Source of the DNA: Isotricha intestinalis
Taxonomy: Eukaryota > Ciliophora > Litostomatea > Vestibuliferida > Isotrichidae
Reading direction: 5' to 3'
Assembly: GCA_023807065.1 (NCBI GenBank)
Contig: JAJJLU010003603.1
Span: forward strand, 1-46,652
Length of the DNA: 46,652 nucleotides
The translations under genes and the position numbers were made by a program. The notes under the pieces were generated by a model. It saw only the letters and a program-made list of their open reading frames with translations, did no database searches and was not told the DNA's origin. Positions 30,170-41,458 of this stretch are shown in pieces. Each line of letters opens with the position of its first letter. The stretch's first letter is position 1.

Positions 30170-30703
30170 ATGGAAAAAGCAAAATCTACAGAGCCAGTAT
30201 TTGAATGTTCAATATGTTTAGAAACAGCAAAAGAACCAGTAGTAACAAAATGTGGTCATATATATTGTTGGCCATGTTTATATAGTTGGATGGAATCAAA
30301 AGGTGAAAATTCAAAATGTCCAAATTGTCAAAATCCAATATCAAAAGAAGATTTAATTCCTTTATATACTAAAGAAGAAAATAGAAAAAATACAAAAAGA
30401 TTTGAAAATATTCCTAAAAGACCTAAAGCTGAAAGAAATCCTGAAAGAAATGAAAGTAATAATAATAGTTTTGGAAGTAATTTTTCTTTTAATTTTGGTT
30501 TTATGCCTTTTATGGGATTTAATATGAATTTTGGGAATGCTAATTTTTTTAGTAATAATTTCTTTGGTGGAAATAATAATAATAATCCTATTAATAATAT
30601 GATGGAAGGATTACCTGAAAATACGAAAAATGCTGTTCATAGTTTAATTATTTTGTTTTTTATGGTTACGATTTATTTTTGGTTTAATAATTTATTTTAT
30701 TAA
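30170..30703 (+). CDS. ER-membrane RING E3 ubiquitin ligase, RNF5/RNF185 type
   Basis: 177 residues. A complete C3HC4 RING at residues 13-56 (CSICLETAKEPVVTKCGHIY, CWPCLYSW, then KCPNC), with the WPCLYSWM wording typical of RNF5/RNF185, followed by ISKEDLIPLYTKEENRKN, also typical. A Gly/Asn/Phe-rich linker precedes one C-terminal membrane helix (HSLIILFFMVTIYFWFNNL). Members are tail-anchored in the ER and ubiquitinate misfolded membrane proteins (ERAD). Zinc ligands are all present. It ends TAA TGA. Confidence 0.95.
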   Translation: MEKAKSTEPVFECSICLETAKEPVVTKCGHIYCWPCLYSWMESKGENSKCPNCQNPISKEDLIPLYTKEENRKNTKRFENIPKRPKAERNPERNESNNNSFGSNFSFNFGFMPFMGFNMNFGNANFFSNNFFGGNNNNNPINNMMEGLPENTKNAVHSLIILFFMVTIYFWFNNLFY

Positions 30704-31016
30704 TGATTAGTTGTTATAAATTTTAAATTATGTTGATTTAACAATTTATAAATTTTATAATTCAATTAAAATTTAATTTATTTTATCATATTCAAAAGAA
30801 CTTTCAAATCTCATTTTGATTATATCTTTTTTTTAAACATATAACAATTAGTTAAAATATTAAAAAAATTTATTTTTTTTTCTTTTATTTGATAATATAA
30901 TTTTCAAATAAGAAACACTTAATAAATAAGCAATATACAATATATATAAAATAATTTAAAATATCAATCAAATTAATATAAAAACTAATAATAAAAATAT
31001 AAATAATTAATATATT
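30704..31016. other. Gap between convergent genes
   Basis: About 313 bp of A/T-rich DNA at the tail-to-tail junction of the RING and RasGAP-VPS9 genes. No RNA gene or clear repeat. A short minus-strand stretch near 30800 reads DIIKMRFESSFEYDKIN before a TAA; too short to call a gene, possibly another remnant. Confidence 0.5.
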
Positions 31017-34000
31017 CTAATGACTTACATCATTATTAGTAGCTTCATTACATTTTCGGACAAATATTTCTTTAGTAACATCACTTAATTTATCATAAGA
31101 AATTTCTTTAATAAATTCTCCAATAACATTCATTTGTGAAATTAAATGATCTTGAGGACCACTTCTTAATTCTTTATTTAAAAACATATTCATAAATTTA
31201 TAATTAGAAGAAAATTTATAAGGTTGAGCTTTAATAACAGCAAATTGAAAAATTGGAAGAGTATCATCAACTCCAACGAAATCATCACCATTATTAAAAG
31301 CAATAATATTAGATATTTTATTTGCTACTTCTGTTAAACATCTTATTTTTTTTAAAGGAGCTTTTTCTCTATCTATATTTAATATTAATTCTTTTGTTTC
31401 TGGTAAAAAATTATCAAAATTATAATTATTATTCTTTATTAAATTTCTTGGTTCAATCCAAGATAAACGAACTGAATTTTGATATATTATTAAATCATCA
31501 CTGTCAGGTTCACTTGGAAATATTTTATCATATAATTTATCCATTATATAACTTGTTATGTTATAATATATATTTTGAAAACCTTTTGGATCATTTTTTA
31601 AATGAGAAAATAATTTATTTTTTTTCATTTCTTCTTTAACAAATTTAAAATATATTTCTAATTGATCTGGTAATTTAAATTCTTCTTCTAATTCAAATAA
31701 ATCATATCCTTGTTTTTGTTGGAAATAAACTAAAGGAGGAAATTTATTTGTAAATTCAAATATTGTTTTAAATACATTTGGTTTTTTTTTATTTTTAATA
31801 GCATTATCTTCAAAAAAAAATTCACCCAATAACTGATTTTCATCATTACCATAATTACATCTTAGAATTTCAAATTTTTTATTTGATAAATTCCATTTTA
31901 TTTCTACTTCAAGTTTATGATTTTCAGCGAAATTCTTTATTATATTATTTGTTTCTATTTCATTAATAGCAAGTAAATTTAAATTTATATTTTTAAAAGC
32001 TCTTTCAGTATATTTTAATCTTTCAAATATTCTACTTAATTCCGCAAAGTCTAAACTTTTAATTGATTTATTTAATTCATCAGTTAAATTTTTATATATT
32101 AATTCAAAATCATTTTCTTTATATTCTTCAGGAACACTTTTTAATAATTTTAATAAAGTATGAACATACCAATCTGTTGGTATTGTATTATCTAAAACAA
32201 AACTTCCTGTTTTTAAAAACTTTAATATTTCATTTAATATACTTATTGTATTTTCTGTTGTTCCTTCTGAAAAATCAGATTTATTTAAAATCCTATAATT
32301 AAATAATAATGTTGATAAACAATTTTGAATTTTTATTAAATTATTTTTCTGAATATCTTCTTCTGAATTTAATTCTTTTAATTCAGGTATATTTATACTA
32401 GGAGATGTTTTTTTCTGTTTTATTTTTAATAATTGTGTGAATTTTTCATCATAAGAAGTATCTGATTTTAAAAAAAAATTAATAATTTTTTCTGATTTTT
32501 CCTTTTCTAAATGAAGTTTAATTTTTTCCTGATGAATTTTCATAGATAATTTATCAATAGTTAAACCAAATAATCTTCTTTCATTTTTTCTTTTTTTTGC
32601 TATTTCTTCACTTAAACCATTAACATTAGGTTCTTGTATGAAAAAATCTTTATTATCTTTAGCAATATTAAATAAGCAATTAAAATCTTGTATAGAAAAG
32701 CAAATAGATTTTTGAAAAGCAAATTCATCTTTATTTTCTTCAAAAAAATTATAATAATAATTATCATCTTCAGTATTAATAATTTTTTCAATATAAGGAG
32801 GTAAAGTAACATTAATAATTTTATCAAAAAATTCAAAAGCTAAAGGCATTGAATCAAGAATAAAAAACCAATTAAATGGAGTATAACTTGGATCTTTATC
32901 AGCAGTGTAAAATTTACCAGAAATTAATTGTTTAATAATTGAACAAGTATAATGAATATTATTTCTAGTTTGTTTAGATATTATAAAAGAAGTTATTAAA
33001 GCATTATAATCAGGTTTTCCACATATTGGAGTAAATAAATTTTGAAAGAAAAATTGACCAATAAAAGCATTTAATTCTACTTTTGAAATATTTGGAAATT
33101 TTCTTTTTATTAATATTGATATTATTCTACATATACATTTAATAGAAAAAGGAACTAAATGCATATTTTGATTTAATATATTAAATATATCTTTTATTAT
33201 TTCTATACAACTCATAAAATCTTTTTGATAATAACTTAACACTTCACTTGCTTCATCAGAAGAAGAATATACTTGAGATAAAAAGTTAGAAGTTGAATAA
33301 ATATTTTCATTGTTTTTTCCTTCATTAATTTGTTTTTGAATATAAGCTTTCATATCTTCATTTAAATTTTCTTGTTTAGATATTAAATCTTTAATCCTTA
33401 AATCAGGAGTATATGTTCCTAAAAAAAAATTATCTTCTTCTTCTCTTTCTTTCTTACTTCTACCATAATTATTATAATCAAATGAACTTTCATAATTTAA
33501 TGAATTTTTGTTTTGTGGATTTTTTTTTCTTTCTTTCATCATTAATTCCTTTCTTTTTAACACATATTGTGCAATTGAAGTTACTTGAAAATCCCATTTT
33601 TTATTTTTATTTTCAAGTTTTTCAAAAATACCTTTTAATATCATTTGAAAATAAGATTTAACATCATTTTTAGAAATTAAACCTCCTAATAAAAATCCAG
33701 TTGCTGAAGGAGTTAAAAATTTATTATAATCATTTATTGAATTTAAATTATTTATTTCATAATTTAATGATCTTTCTATTAAAGCAAGTAATTCGCTTTC
33801 AATATAATTTGAACTTAATATATTTTCATAGAAATTATTCATTATTAATAAAGAAAAACATTTTTCTGTTTCATGATTAATTGGAGCTTTTTGAATTATT
33901 TTAAACATTAATTCTTGATCATTTCTTAAAGCAAATAAAAAATTTGTTATATATACATAACATTGATTTATTGAATCTGTTGCTCCTATATTTAATTTAT

Positions 34001-34377
34001 ATTTGAAAAATAATTCTTTTATATTTTTCTTTTTTAATTTATATTCTTCGTTTTTTTCTTGAATTATTGAATTATCAAATTTTTCTAAAATTGCTATTTT
34101 ATTTTGATATAAATTCTGACATTCTTCTCCTATTTTTTCGCTTGCTTCATCTTTTGTTTTTGTAACTAATAAATTAAATTATATATATTTTTTTACATAA
34201 TTCTTTCATTGCTGATTCTTTTTTAATTAATGATTGAAGTTCTTTTAATTTTTCAAATCGATTTATTTTTAAATTTTCACCTTTTGATGTTATATTTTTG
34301 TTATTTTCTGGTGTTTCTATTTCATTTGTTTCTGTTGAAGAAACTTCTTGATCTTTTATATTACTTTCAGAAGACAT
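31017..34377 (-). CDS. GAPVD1: RasGAP-VPS9 protein, GAPVD1 (RAP6/Gapex-5)-like, two exons
   Basis: Joining 34377-34197 to 34165-31017 gives about 1109 residues. The N-terminal half has the helical layout of a RasGAP domain (SSNYIESELLALIERSLNYE; VPFSIKCICRIISILIKRKF; then FIGQFFFQNLFTPICGKPDY in the place of 'FLFLRFI.PAI..P'). The C-terminal 175 residues are a VPS9 domain (IMDKLYDKIFPSEP, SVRLSWIEPRNL, GVDDTLPIFQFAVIKAQP), the exchange module for Rab5-family GTPases, with the Asp and Pro of DDTLP kept; the usual YY..T motif is changed to DHLIS. GAPVD1 works in endocytosis and receptor trafficking. The RasGAP Arg finger is not obvious. This is the only gene ending in TAG. Confidence 0.8.
34166..34196 (-). 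other. 31-nt intron of the RasGAP-VPS9 gene
   Basis: On the minus strand the intron begins GTAAAAAAAT and ends ATTAG. Removing it joins exon 1 (ends AMKEL plus one base) to a frame that runs open for 86 codons upstream of the first ATG of the large frame, giving MKELFTKTKDEASEK. Without it, exon 1 stops after KKIYII and the large frame lacks its real start. Confidence 0.85.
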
Positions 34378-34501
34378 TTATTATTTAAATACAATTAATT
34401 GTCTTGAATAAAAAATTTGATATTTGAAAATTATATTCAAAATTTATTAAATTTTTTTAATAAAAATCTATTATAAAATTAATAATAAAAGATGAAAAGG
34501 C

Positions 34502-34524
34502 GAAAAAAAAAAAAAAAAAAAAAA
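34502..34524 (+). repeat. Poly(A) tract of about 22 A
   Basis: An uninterrupted A run between the divergent RasGAP-VPS9 and coiled-coil genes, the longest homopolymer in the window. Poly(dA:dT) tracts exclude nucleosomes in other eukaryotes, so it may mark the shared promoter. The exact length may be a sequencing estimate. Confidence 0.7.
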
Positions 34525-34609
34525 GGAAATAAATTTATAAAACAAATAATTAATTAATTAAACAAATCAAATAACTTATTCATAATCCTAAAAAAATAAT
34601 AAATTAAAT

Positions 34610-36400
34610 ATGGAAACTGAAGAGAAAACATCAGAAGAAATAAAGAATGAAAATGGAAAAAATAACATAGAAACAGAAGAGGAAACAAACTTAGGAAATT
34701 CAAAAAAAGAAAATGAAAAAAATAGTACACAAAGAGAAAAAATAAGTAATAACAGATATAAAAATCCACCAAAAAATTATAAAACTTTCACTGGTTCAAG
34801 AAAATTACCTCCATTAACTCAATCAAATGATTTTTCAAAAGGAACATTTAATTTATATTCTTCTCAAACAATGACAAATAGACAAAAAGAAAGCCAAACA
34901 CCAAGATCAGATTTACAAACAAATGAAGATTTAAAGGAAGAATTAAGATTAATGAAGTTAGATTTAAATAAAAAAACTCAAGAATTATATGAATTAAAAA
35001 TACAATTTGGAAAGCAATTAGAAGAAAATAAAAATAATAAAAAATTAATAGAAACTATTTTAAAAATTGATGGTAATAAACCAATAACAAAAGCTGAAGC
35101 AAGAGATAAAATTAAATATGCTAAACCAACTGAAGATGATATTAAAAAATTGAATGAAGCTTATGAAACAATTGAATTAAAAGCAGAAATTCAAAAATGT
35201 AAAAAAGAATATAATGAAATTTTCAATGAATTAGATAATATTCAAAAAAATGCTAAAACTTCAATTATAAGAAAATTAAATACTGAAATTCATTTAAATG
35301 AAGAAAACAGTAGAACGATTAATAGATCAATGAAACAAATGGAAAAACAAATTAGTGATAATAAAGAATCTATTGAAAATTTTAAAAAACAATGTGAAGA
35401 AAAGAAACAATTTTGTGAAGAATCAAAGAAAAATAAAGAAGAGGAAAAAAAGAAAGAACAAGAATTAGAAAATAAAAGAATAGAAAAAGTAAAAAAACTA
35501 TCTGAATTAGAAGAACAAATAAGAAAAAAAACAGATGAATTAGGAAAAAAAATAGAATCAAATAATCAATCAGAAAAAGAAATTAAAGATTTAAATAATA
35601 GATTAAAAAATATGGAAGAATTTAATAGAACAAAAGAAGATAATTTAGAAAAAGAAAGAGAAAAAGAAGAAAAAGTACAAAAAGAAGAAGATGAAGTAAA
35701 TAAAATAAAAGAAGAAAGAGATGAACTAAAAGCAAAATATGATGAAAATAAAAAGAAAAATGATGAAAATCAAAAAGAAAAAAAGAAATTATTAGAACAA
35801 GCAAAAGAACCAAAAAAAAATAAAGATAGAATGAAAGAATTAGAAAAAGAATTAAAATTAATAAAACATAAATTTGAAAGCACAAATATTTTACATGAAA
35901 AATACAATGAAGAAAAAGAAAAATTAAATAAAGAAAAAGAAGAAATTAGAAATAGTGAAGAACAAAAATTAAATAGTGAAAATGAAAAAAAAGGAGATTT
36001 TGAAAAATTAATTGCTGCTCATGAAAATGAAATAAAAAATTTTACTGAAAATAATGAAAATAAGAAAAAAAAAATTGAAGAAACTGAAAAAGAATTAAAT
36101 GATTTAAAAGAAGAAGGAGAAAAAGAAAAAATTGAAGGTGAAGAACAAAAAGAAAAAGAAGAAGAAGAAAAAAAAAAAAAAGAAGAAGAATTTCAAAAAG
36201 AATTAGAAAAAAGAGAAAAAAATAGACAAAAACAAAAAAAAGATTTACAAAAAAAAAAAGAAGATTTAGAATTTGGGAATACTACTTTAACTGAAGAAAA
36301 TGATAGATTAAGAAAAGATGCTGAAAGTGCAAGGGAAAATATTGAAAAAATTCAAAAAATTGAAGAAGAAATTCAAAAAATTGAAAAACAATTAGGTTAA
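34610..36400 (+). CDS. Long coiled-coil protein
   Basis: 596 residues. The first 105 are polar and Pro/Ser/Thr-containing (PPKNYKTFTGSRKLPPLTQS), probably disordered. From residue 105 to the end the sequence is a nearly continuous coiled coil of Lys/Glu heptads (LKEELRLMKLDLNKKTQELY onward), with one break near residue 150-175 (ILKIDGNKPITKAEARDKIK). In the middle and toward the end it becomes almost only Glu/Lys, more single-alpha-helix than classical coil. Such proteins are usual in the ciliate cytoskeleton and basal bodies; there is no specific match. Confidence 0.85.
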   Translation: METEEKTSEEIKNENGKNNIETEEETNLGNSKKENEKNSTQREKISNNRYKNPPKNYKTFTGSRKLPPLTQSNDFSKGTFNLYSSQTMTNRQKESQTPRSDLQTNEDLKEELRLMKLDLNKKTQELYELKIQFGKQLEENKNNKKLIETILKIDGNKPITKAEARDKIKYAKPTEDDIKKLNEAYETIELKAEIQKCKKEYNEIFNELDNIQKNAKTSIIRKLNTEIHLNEENSRTINRSMKQMEKQISDNKESIENFKKQCEEKKQFCEESKKNKEEEKKKEQELENKRIEKVKKLSELEEQIRKKTDELGKKIESNNQSEKEIKDLNNRLKNMEEFNRTKEDNLEKEREKEEKVQKEEDEVNKIKEERDELKAKYDENKKKNDENQKEKKKLLEQAKEPKKNKDRMKELEKELKLIKHKFESTNILHEKYNEEKEKLNKEKEEIRNSEEQKLNSENEKKGDFEKLIAAHENEIKNFTENNENKKKKIEETEKELNDLKEEGEKEKIEGEEQKEKEEEEKKKKEEEFQKELEKREKNRQKQKKDLQKKKEDLEFGNTTLTEENDRLRKDAESARENIEKIQKIEEEIQKIEKQLG

Positions 36401-36561
36401 GTTTATTTATTTATTTTTTTATTTTTTCAATTTTATTTAAAATTTTTTTGGTTTTAATTTATTTTTTTTATTTATAATTTATACTTTTTTATTATAATCT
36501 TATTATTAAGATAATAAAATCTTTATTTTTTTTAAATATAATAATCACTATATAATTAATT

Positions 36562-37373
36562 TTATTCTTTTTTTTTACTTTGAAATTTTTCAATGAAATC
36601 ATTTATATCATCAAAAGGACTTTTTATTGTTTTTTCTTTATTTTCTCTAACTTTTTTTTCTTCTGCAAAATTTTTCAATTTTCCTTTTATATCATTAACA
36701 TATTCTTTCCTTTGTTTTTCATCATTTATATTATAATTCTTAATACCTAAGTTAATTTTATTATATTTTTTAACTGTGTTATTACTTTTAATTTCATATG
36801 AAAAAGTAGTTTTAATATTAATTGGTAATGGTCTTGAAGGTAATGGATTTTTAGGAGTAAAAAATTGATTTTTAAAAATATTCATTTTATCAAATAATTT
36901 ACTTTTTGTTTCAATTTTATTTTTTGTTGTTTCATAATTTAATAAATCTTTATTTGTTTTTTTATTAATTCTTTATTTAAATTTGTATTATTATTAATAT
37001 CTCTATTTTTATGTTCTCTTGGTTTAATATTTATAAATGGCATTTTTATATTATTTGAAGGCTTAATAATTTCTTCTTCATTAAAATTAATATTGATATC
37101 TTCATTTATATTATTTTCTTTTTTATTATTATCATTTTTATTGTCTTCTGTGTTTTTATTTTCTATATTTAATGATGATAATTTATTTAATATTTCTTGC
37201 TTTGTTATTGATTCTTCATTTTGAAAAATATTATTTAAAAAATTATTAATATTATCTTCATTTAAGTCACTTAAATTTTGTTTAATAATATTTATACATA
37301 TTTCTCTGGTAAAATTATTTTCATCGGATGAATTAATATTATCAATTAAAACTTTTATAATATTATCAGACAT
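36562..37373 (-). CDS. Unknown protein of about 270 residues, broken by one frameshift
   Basis: The gene starts at 37373 (MSDNIIKVLIDNINSSDENN) and its frame ends after KELIKKQIKIY at 36939, but a second frame takes over at once (TNKDLLNYETTKNKIETKSK) and runs through MNIFKNQFFTPKNPLPSRPL to 36562. The two join if the A7 run (minus strand; plus 36957-36963) had eight A. No GT-AG intron fits. Either the A run is miscounted, or the gene is newly broken, or slippage restores the frame. Content: a helical N-terminus (ICINIIKQNLSDLNEDNINN), an Asn/Asp/Glu-rich linker and a basic C-terminus with SPFDDINDFIEKFQSKKKE. No family recognised. Confidence 0.7.
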
Positions 37374-37435
37374 AGTAATTAAATAATTTAATTATTTAAA
37401 ATTAAAAAAAAAAATTTAAATTTTTAAAAATTAAA

Positions 37436-39764
37436 ATGTCATTAAACTATTTATATGATTTTGTAATACATTTTAATACATATAAAAATATAGATTTAAC
37501 AAATCAAGGAATATATCAAATAAAATCAAAAATATTCACAAATTTTAATGGAAAAACATATTATGCAATTCCATATTATTTTTCAGAATCAAAAGCATTA
37601 GAAAATATGTATCAAACAGATGAACAAACAATTAAAGCTCATTGTGTTTTAAATCCTTCAATAGCAAGTAATAATTATGAATATATTACTAAAAGTTTTA
37701 TTATAAGATATGCAGATGAAGAAGTTGAATTAGATGAATTTTGCTATTTTAGATTAGAAATTCCTTCTAATGTAAATTTAAAAGATATTATTATTAATTG
37801 CCAATTTTATTTAGGATTTTCAGATGCTTTAAATTCAGGAAAAGATAAAAAAAATGGAGTTTTTCCTTTTAAAGATATTCAATTTAAACATAGTCAAAGC
37901 GTTATTATTACTATAATAAATGAGGGAATTTCTACTAATTTTGTTGAGTCTTATTCACCTATTGTTTATATGGATAATTTTTCTAGTTTATTAAATTTAT
38001 CAATTCATAGAATTTTATCTGATTTTAAAATGAGAGTTTCTAATATAATCCCTTTTGCTATTGAAGATACTGAAAAACAAGATGATAAAAATGTTAATAA
38101 TAAAAAAAATTCTAATGAGAATAATAATATTAATGGTAATGATATTAAAAATTATAATAGTTTAATTAATTTTTTATTAGAAGAAAAAGATATTACATCA
38201 AATATTCCTAATAATATAATTGATGATTTATATAATAAATATGTAATTTGTTTAATAACTACATATGTCCAATTAAAGATGAAATTAACCAAATTAACAA
38301 ATAAATTAATTGATGAAAATATGAAAGCAGAATATTCAAATTTTATTAATACTCAACAATTAATAATATATTCTGAAGAAAAAGATGATAAAATTAATAT
38401 TGAAAATGATGAAGATTTAAGAGAAGTAATTTCATTAGTAAAAAATTTATCAAAAAGAATAAAAGATACATCAAAAGATTATGTTGGATTCAGAATATTT
38501 AAAGACATTAATTTTATCAGTTCTCAAATAGGATATATTTGGCATAAATATATAGAAATAATAAGAAATTTTCCAGGTGCTTCTAATTTTATTTTTAAAT
38601 TAGAATTTAAAAAAGAATTAAAAGAATGTTTATCAAAATTTTATAATAAATCAACAATAAATATAACAGATATAACACATTTATTATTACCGTTTGAAAA
38701 TAATTTACAAAATTTTAATAGTAATCAAGCTTTAGAAACAAGAAAAAATTTAACAGAATCATATAAAAGACCTTTAATAGAAAATTCAGTATATAAAATA
38801 ATTCCAGAAACATTTCCAATAATAATTGAAGAAACATATGTTAAAAACTTAAATAAAAATTTAGACAATAAAACAATATTAGACCCATTAACAGAAGAGA
38901 AAGATAAATTAAGAAATGAAAATAAGGAATTTTCCTTTATAAACTATAAAACAAATCAAACATTAGGATTACATTTAATAATATTAGTTCATGGTTTTGA
39001 AGGAAATTCAAATGATTATGAGAGTAATAAAAAATGAAATAGCATTAATAAATCCATCAATAGTATTTTTATCATCAATTAATAATCAAGAAGATACTGG
39101 AAATGATTTATTTCAAATGGGAAAAAAATTAGCAAGTGAAGTAAAATCATATATTAAAGAATGGAATGAAGGATTAATATTTAAAAAAATATCATTTATT
39201 GGTCATTCTATTGGAGGTGTTATTATTAGAAGTGCTTTACCTCATTTAGAGGAATTTAAAAATAAATTTTGGATTTATATTTCTTTATCTTCACCTCATT
39301 TAGGTTATGCTTTTTCAGATAGTACTTTAATTAAAACTGGAATGTGGTTTCTTAAAAATTGGAAAAATTCAAAATCTTTAGAACAATTATTACAAAAAGA
39401 TAATGTTAATTTAAATGAAACTTGCATGTATAAATTATCTAATTTTGATGGGTTAAATTGGTTTAATTATGTTTATTTTCTTTCTAGTCATCAAGATAAT
39501 TATTCTCCTTATGAAAGCAGTAGAGTTCAATTAAATAATAATATGATTAATCAGAAAGATAAAAAAACTGAAAATTATAAGAATATGGTTTATAATATTT
39601 TATCTAAAATTACTAACATTACTTTAAAAAGAGTTGATGTTAATTTTGTTATTCAAGAAAAAAATTTCGATACTTTTATTGGAAGAACAGCACATATTCA
39701 ATTTTTAGAAAATACAGATTTTATGAAATCTTTTTTTTATAATATAGAAGATAAATTAAAATAA
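37436..39764 (+). CDS. FAM135: FAM135-type lipase/esterase (DUF3657 + DUF676), with a +1 frameshift
   Basis: About 775 residues over two overlapping frames. The N-terminal part (LYDFVIHFNTYKNIDLTNQG onward) matches the FAM135 DUF3657 region. The C-terminal part is an alpha/beta-hydrolase: oxyanion strand LIILVHGFEGNS (about residue 515-526), nucleophile elbow ISFIGHSIGGVIIR with Ser at about 591, then SLSSPHLGYAF and a late TAHIQF that may hold the catalytic His. Frame 1 ends at 39037, but homology leaves it after DY at 39019: skipping G39020 gives RVIKNEIALINPSIVFLSS, the expected sequence. No intron explains the change. Function in the family is poorly known. Confidence 0.85.
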
Positions 39765-39875
39765 AAAAAAAGAACAAAAATATATATTTTAAATAATAAA
39801 AATAAATATTATTCAAAATTAAAAAATATAAATATTAAAAGGATTTAAATCTCAAATTAAATTATAACTGTAAAA

Positions 39876-41069
39876 ATGGATGCTCAAGTATATCAACCTC
39901 AAGAACAACAACAAGAGGAAAATAATTTTTTAGAAATTTCAGTTATAAGTGAAATTTTGCAAACAATAGATCAAATTGAATCAAGATGTAAAGGTCAAGT
40001 AGGAGAAGATATAGTAAATGAAAGAATAAAACAAGTTGCTTATGCTAAAATATTATGTAATGTTTATAATAAGGATATTACTTATTTAATTAAAGCTTAT
40101 ACACAATTAGGCATTGCTTATTATGATATTAATTATTTTGAACAAGCACAAGAACATTTATTAAATGCTTTTAAATTAAATGAAAATTTAAGTGATGAAG
40201 ATAATTTAAATATGAAAGAATATCAAATTAAAATTTTAATTAATTTAGCTAAATGTTATTTAGAAAATGAAAAATTAGAAGCTGCATTACAAATAAGTGA
40301 AAGAAGTTTAAAAATGAATCAGACATTATTTGGTGAAAATCACATAAGTAATGCAGATATATATTATGTATTAGCAAAAGTAAATACAAAAATGAAAAAT
40401 TATAAAACAGCAATTGATAATTTAAGAAATATGTTTGAAATTTATGAAAAAATATATGGTTTTGATTCTGAAAAAACAGCAAAAATATGTATGGAAATGG
40501 GACAAATATATGAATTATGGAATAATTTAAATGATGCAATAGAATATTATAATAATTCATATAAAATATGGGAAAAAATAATAACAGATGATAATTATGA
40601 AGTTTTATTTCAATTAGCAATATTACTTTCTGAATTATATGCAAAAGTTGATAAAGGAGAAGATGCTTATCAAATATTAAAATCCACAGATGATAATTAT
40701 TCTGATAAAATTCAAAGGTCTTTAAAAAATAGAGTAGTTTTTCAAAGATGTAGAATTAAAGCTTCTTCTTATGTTAAAGATATGGATCTTTATTTACAAG
40801 AAAATTTAAAATTAGAAGAAATTTTAAACGAAACTAATGAAAATCAAAAGACTTTAGCTAAGACTTGTATTAGTATTGGTTATATTTATTTAGAAAAAAA
40901 TGAAAAGAATAAATGTCTTGAATACTTTCAAAAAGCTGAAAAAATTTTTATTGTTAATGGAGATAATAAATTAGCTAATGATATTAAAAATAGGATATTG
41001 GAGGTTCAAAAAAAAGAAGATAAAGTAAATGATCAAGAAAGTCAAGATATGTCTCATTCTGATGATTAA
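39876..41069 (+). CDS. Tetratricopeptide-repeat protein
   Basis: 397 residues with about six TPR-like helical pairs from residue 65 to 370: KAYTQLGIAYYDINYFEQAQ, LINLAKCYLENEKLEAALQI, DIYYVLAKVNTKMKNYKTAI, ICMEMGQIYELWNNLNDAIE and, near the end, CISIGYIYLEKNEKNKCLEY. Spacing and the G-Y/A pattern are those of kinesin-light-chain/nephrocystin-type TPRs of about 42 residues. The N-terminus is Gln-rich, the C-terminus acidic and Ser-rich. It is a protein-interaction scaffold; partner unknown. Confidence 0.85.
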   Translation: MDAQVYQPQEQQQEENNFLEISVISEILQTIDQIESRCKGQVGEDIVNERIKQVAYAKILCNVYNKDITYLIKAYTQLGIAYYDINYFEQAQEHLLNAFKLNENLSDEDNLNMKEYQIKILINLAKCYLENEKLEAALQISERSLKMNQTLFGENHISNADIYYVLAKVNTKMKNYKTAIDNLRNMFEIYEKIYGFDSEKTAKICMEMGQIYELWNNLNDAIEYYNNSYKIWEKIITDDNYEVLFQLAILLSELYAKVDKGEDAYQILKSTDDNYSDKIQRSLKNRVVFQRCRIKASSYVKDMDLYLQENLKLEEILNETNENQKTLAKTCISIGYIYLEKNEKNKCLEYFQKAEKIFIVNGDNKLANDIKNRILEVQKKEDKVNDQESQDMSHSDD

Positions 41070-41458
41070 AAGTATTTAAGTTAATTTTTTTTAATAAAAA
41101 AATAATATAATAATGAATTTAATTTTTCTTTTATTTTTATAATTCAAATTTTATTAATTTTTTAAAAAGAAATATTTAAAGGCGTTTATTGAACACATAC
41201 AAATAAATGAATTTAGATAATATTAATATATTTAGTATTATAATAAAGTAAAATTAATAAATTTACTGAAATAAAAATAAAATCTCTTTTTAAATCTTAT
41301 AAAATGTATTAATTATTTGAATTCATCAAAAATTTAATCTTTGAAATTTATAATTTTTATAAAATATATTATATTATTATTTTTTAAAAATAATTATAAC
41401 ATAATAATAAAAATGTATTAATATAAAAATATGTATATTAGGAATATTTTTCCTAAAG

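Noticed and set aside
31017..33908. UBE4/Ufd2-type E4 ubiquitin ligase lacking its U-box
   Set aside because: First impression from a long helical protein; the C-terminal block with FPSEP, RLSWIEP and DDTLP is a VPS9 domain, and the N-terminal half fits RasGAP, so no U-box is expected.
36562..36885. Separate 107-residue gene
   Set aside because: Coding-like sequence continues without break upstream of its ATG into the preceding gene; it is the 3' part of one frameshifted gene.
36957..36963. Canonical -1 slippery heptamer A AAA AAC
   Set aside because: The letters occur, but the zero frame is not in the phase that a heptamer needs (AAC is not a zero-frame codon).
39023..39041. 19-nt intron in the FAM135-type gene
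   Set aside because: GT and AG are present and the frame would join, but removal would delete the RVIKNEI stretch that the family conserves; a +1 shift keeps it.
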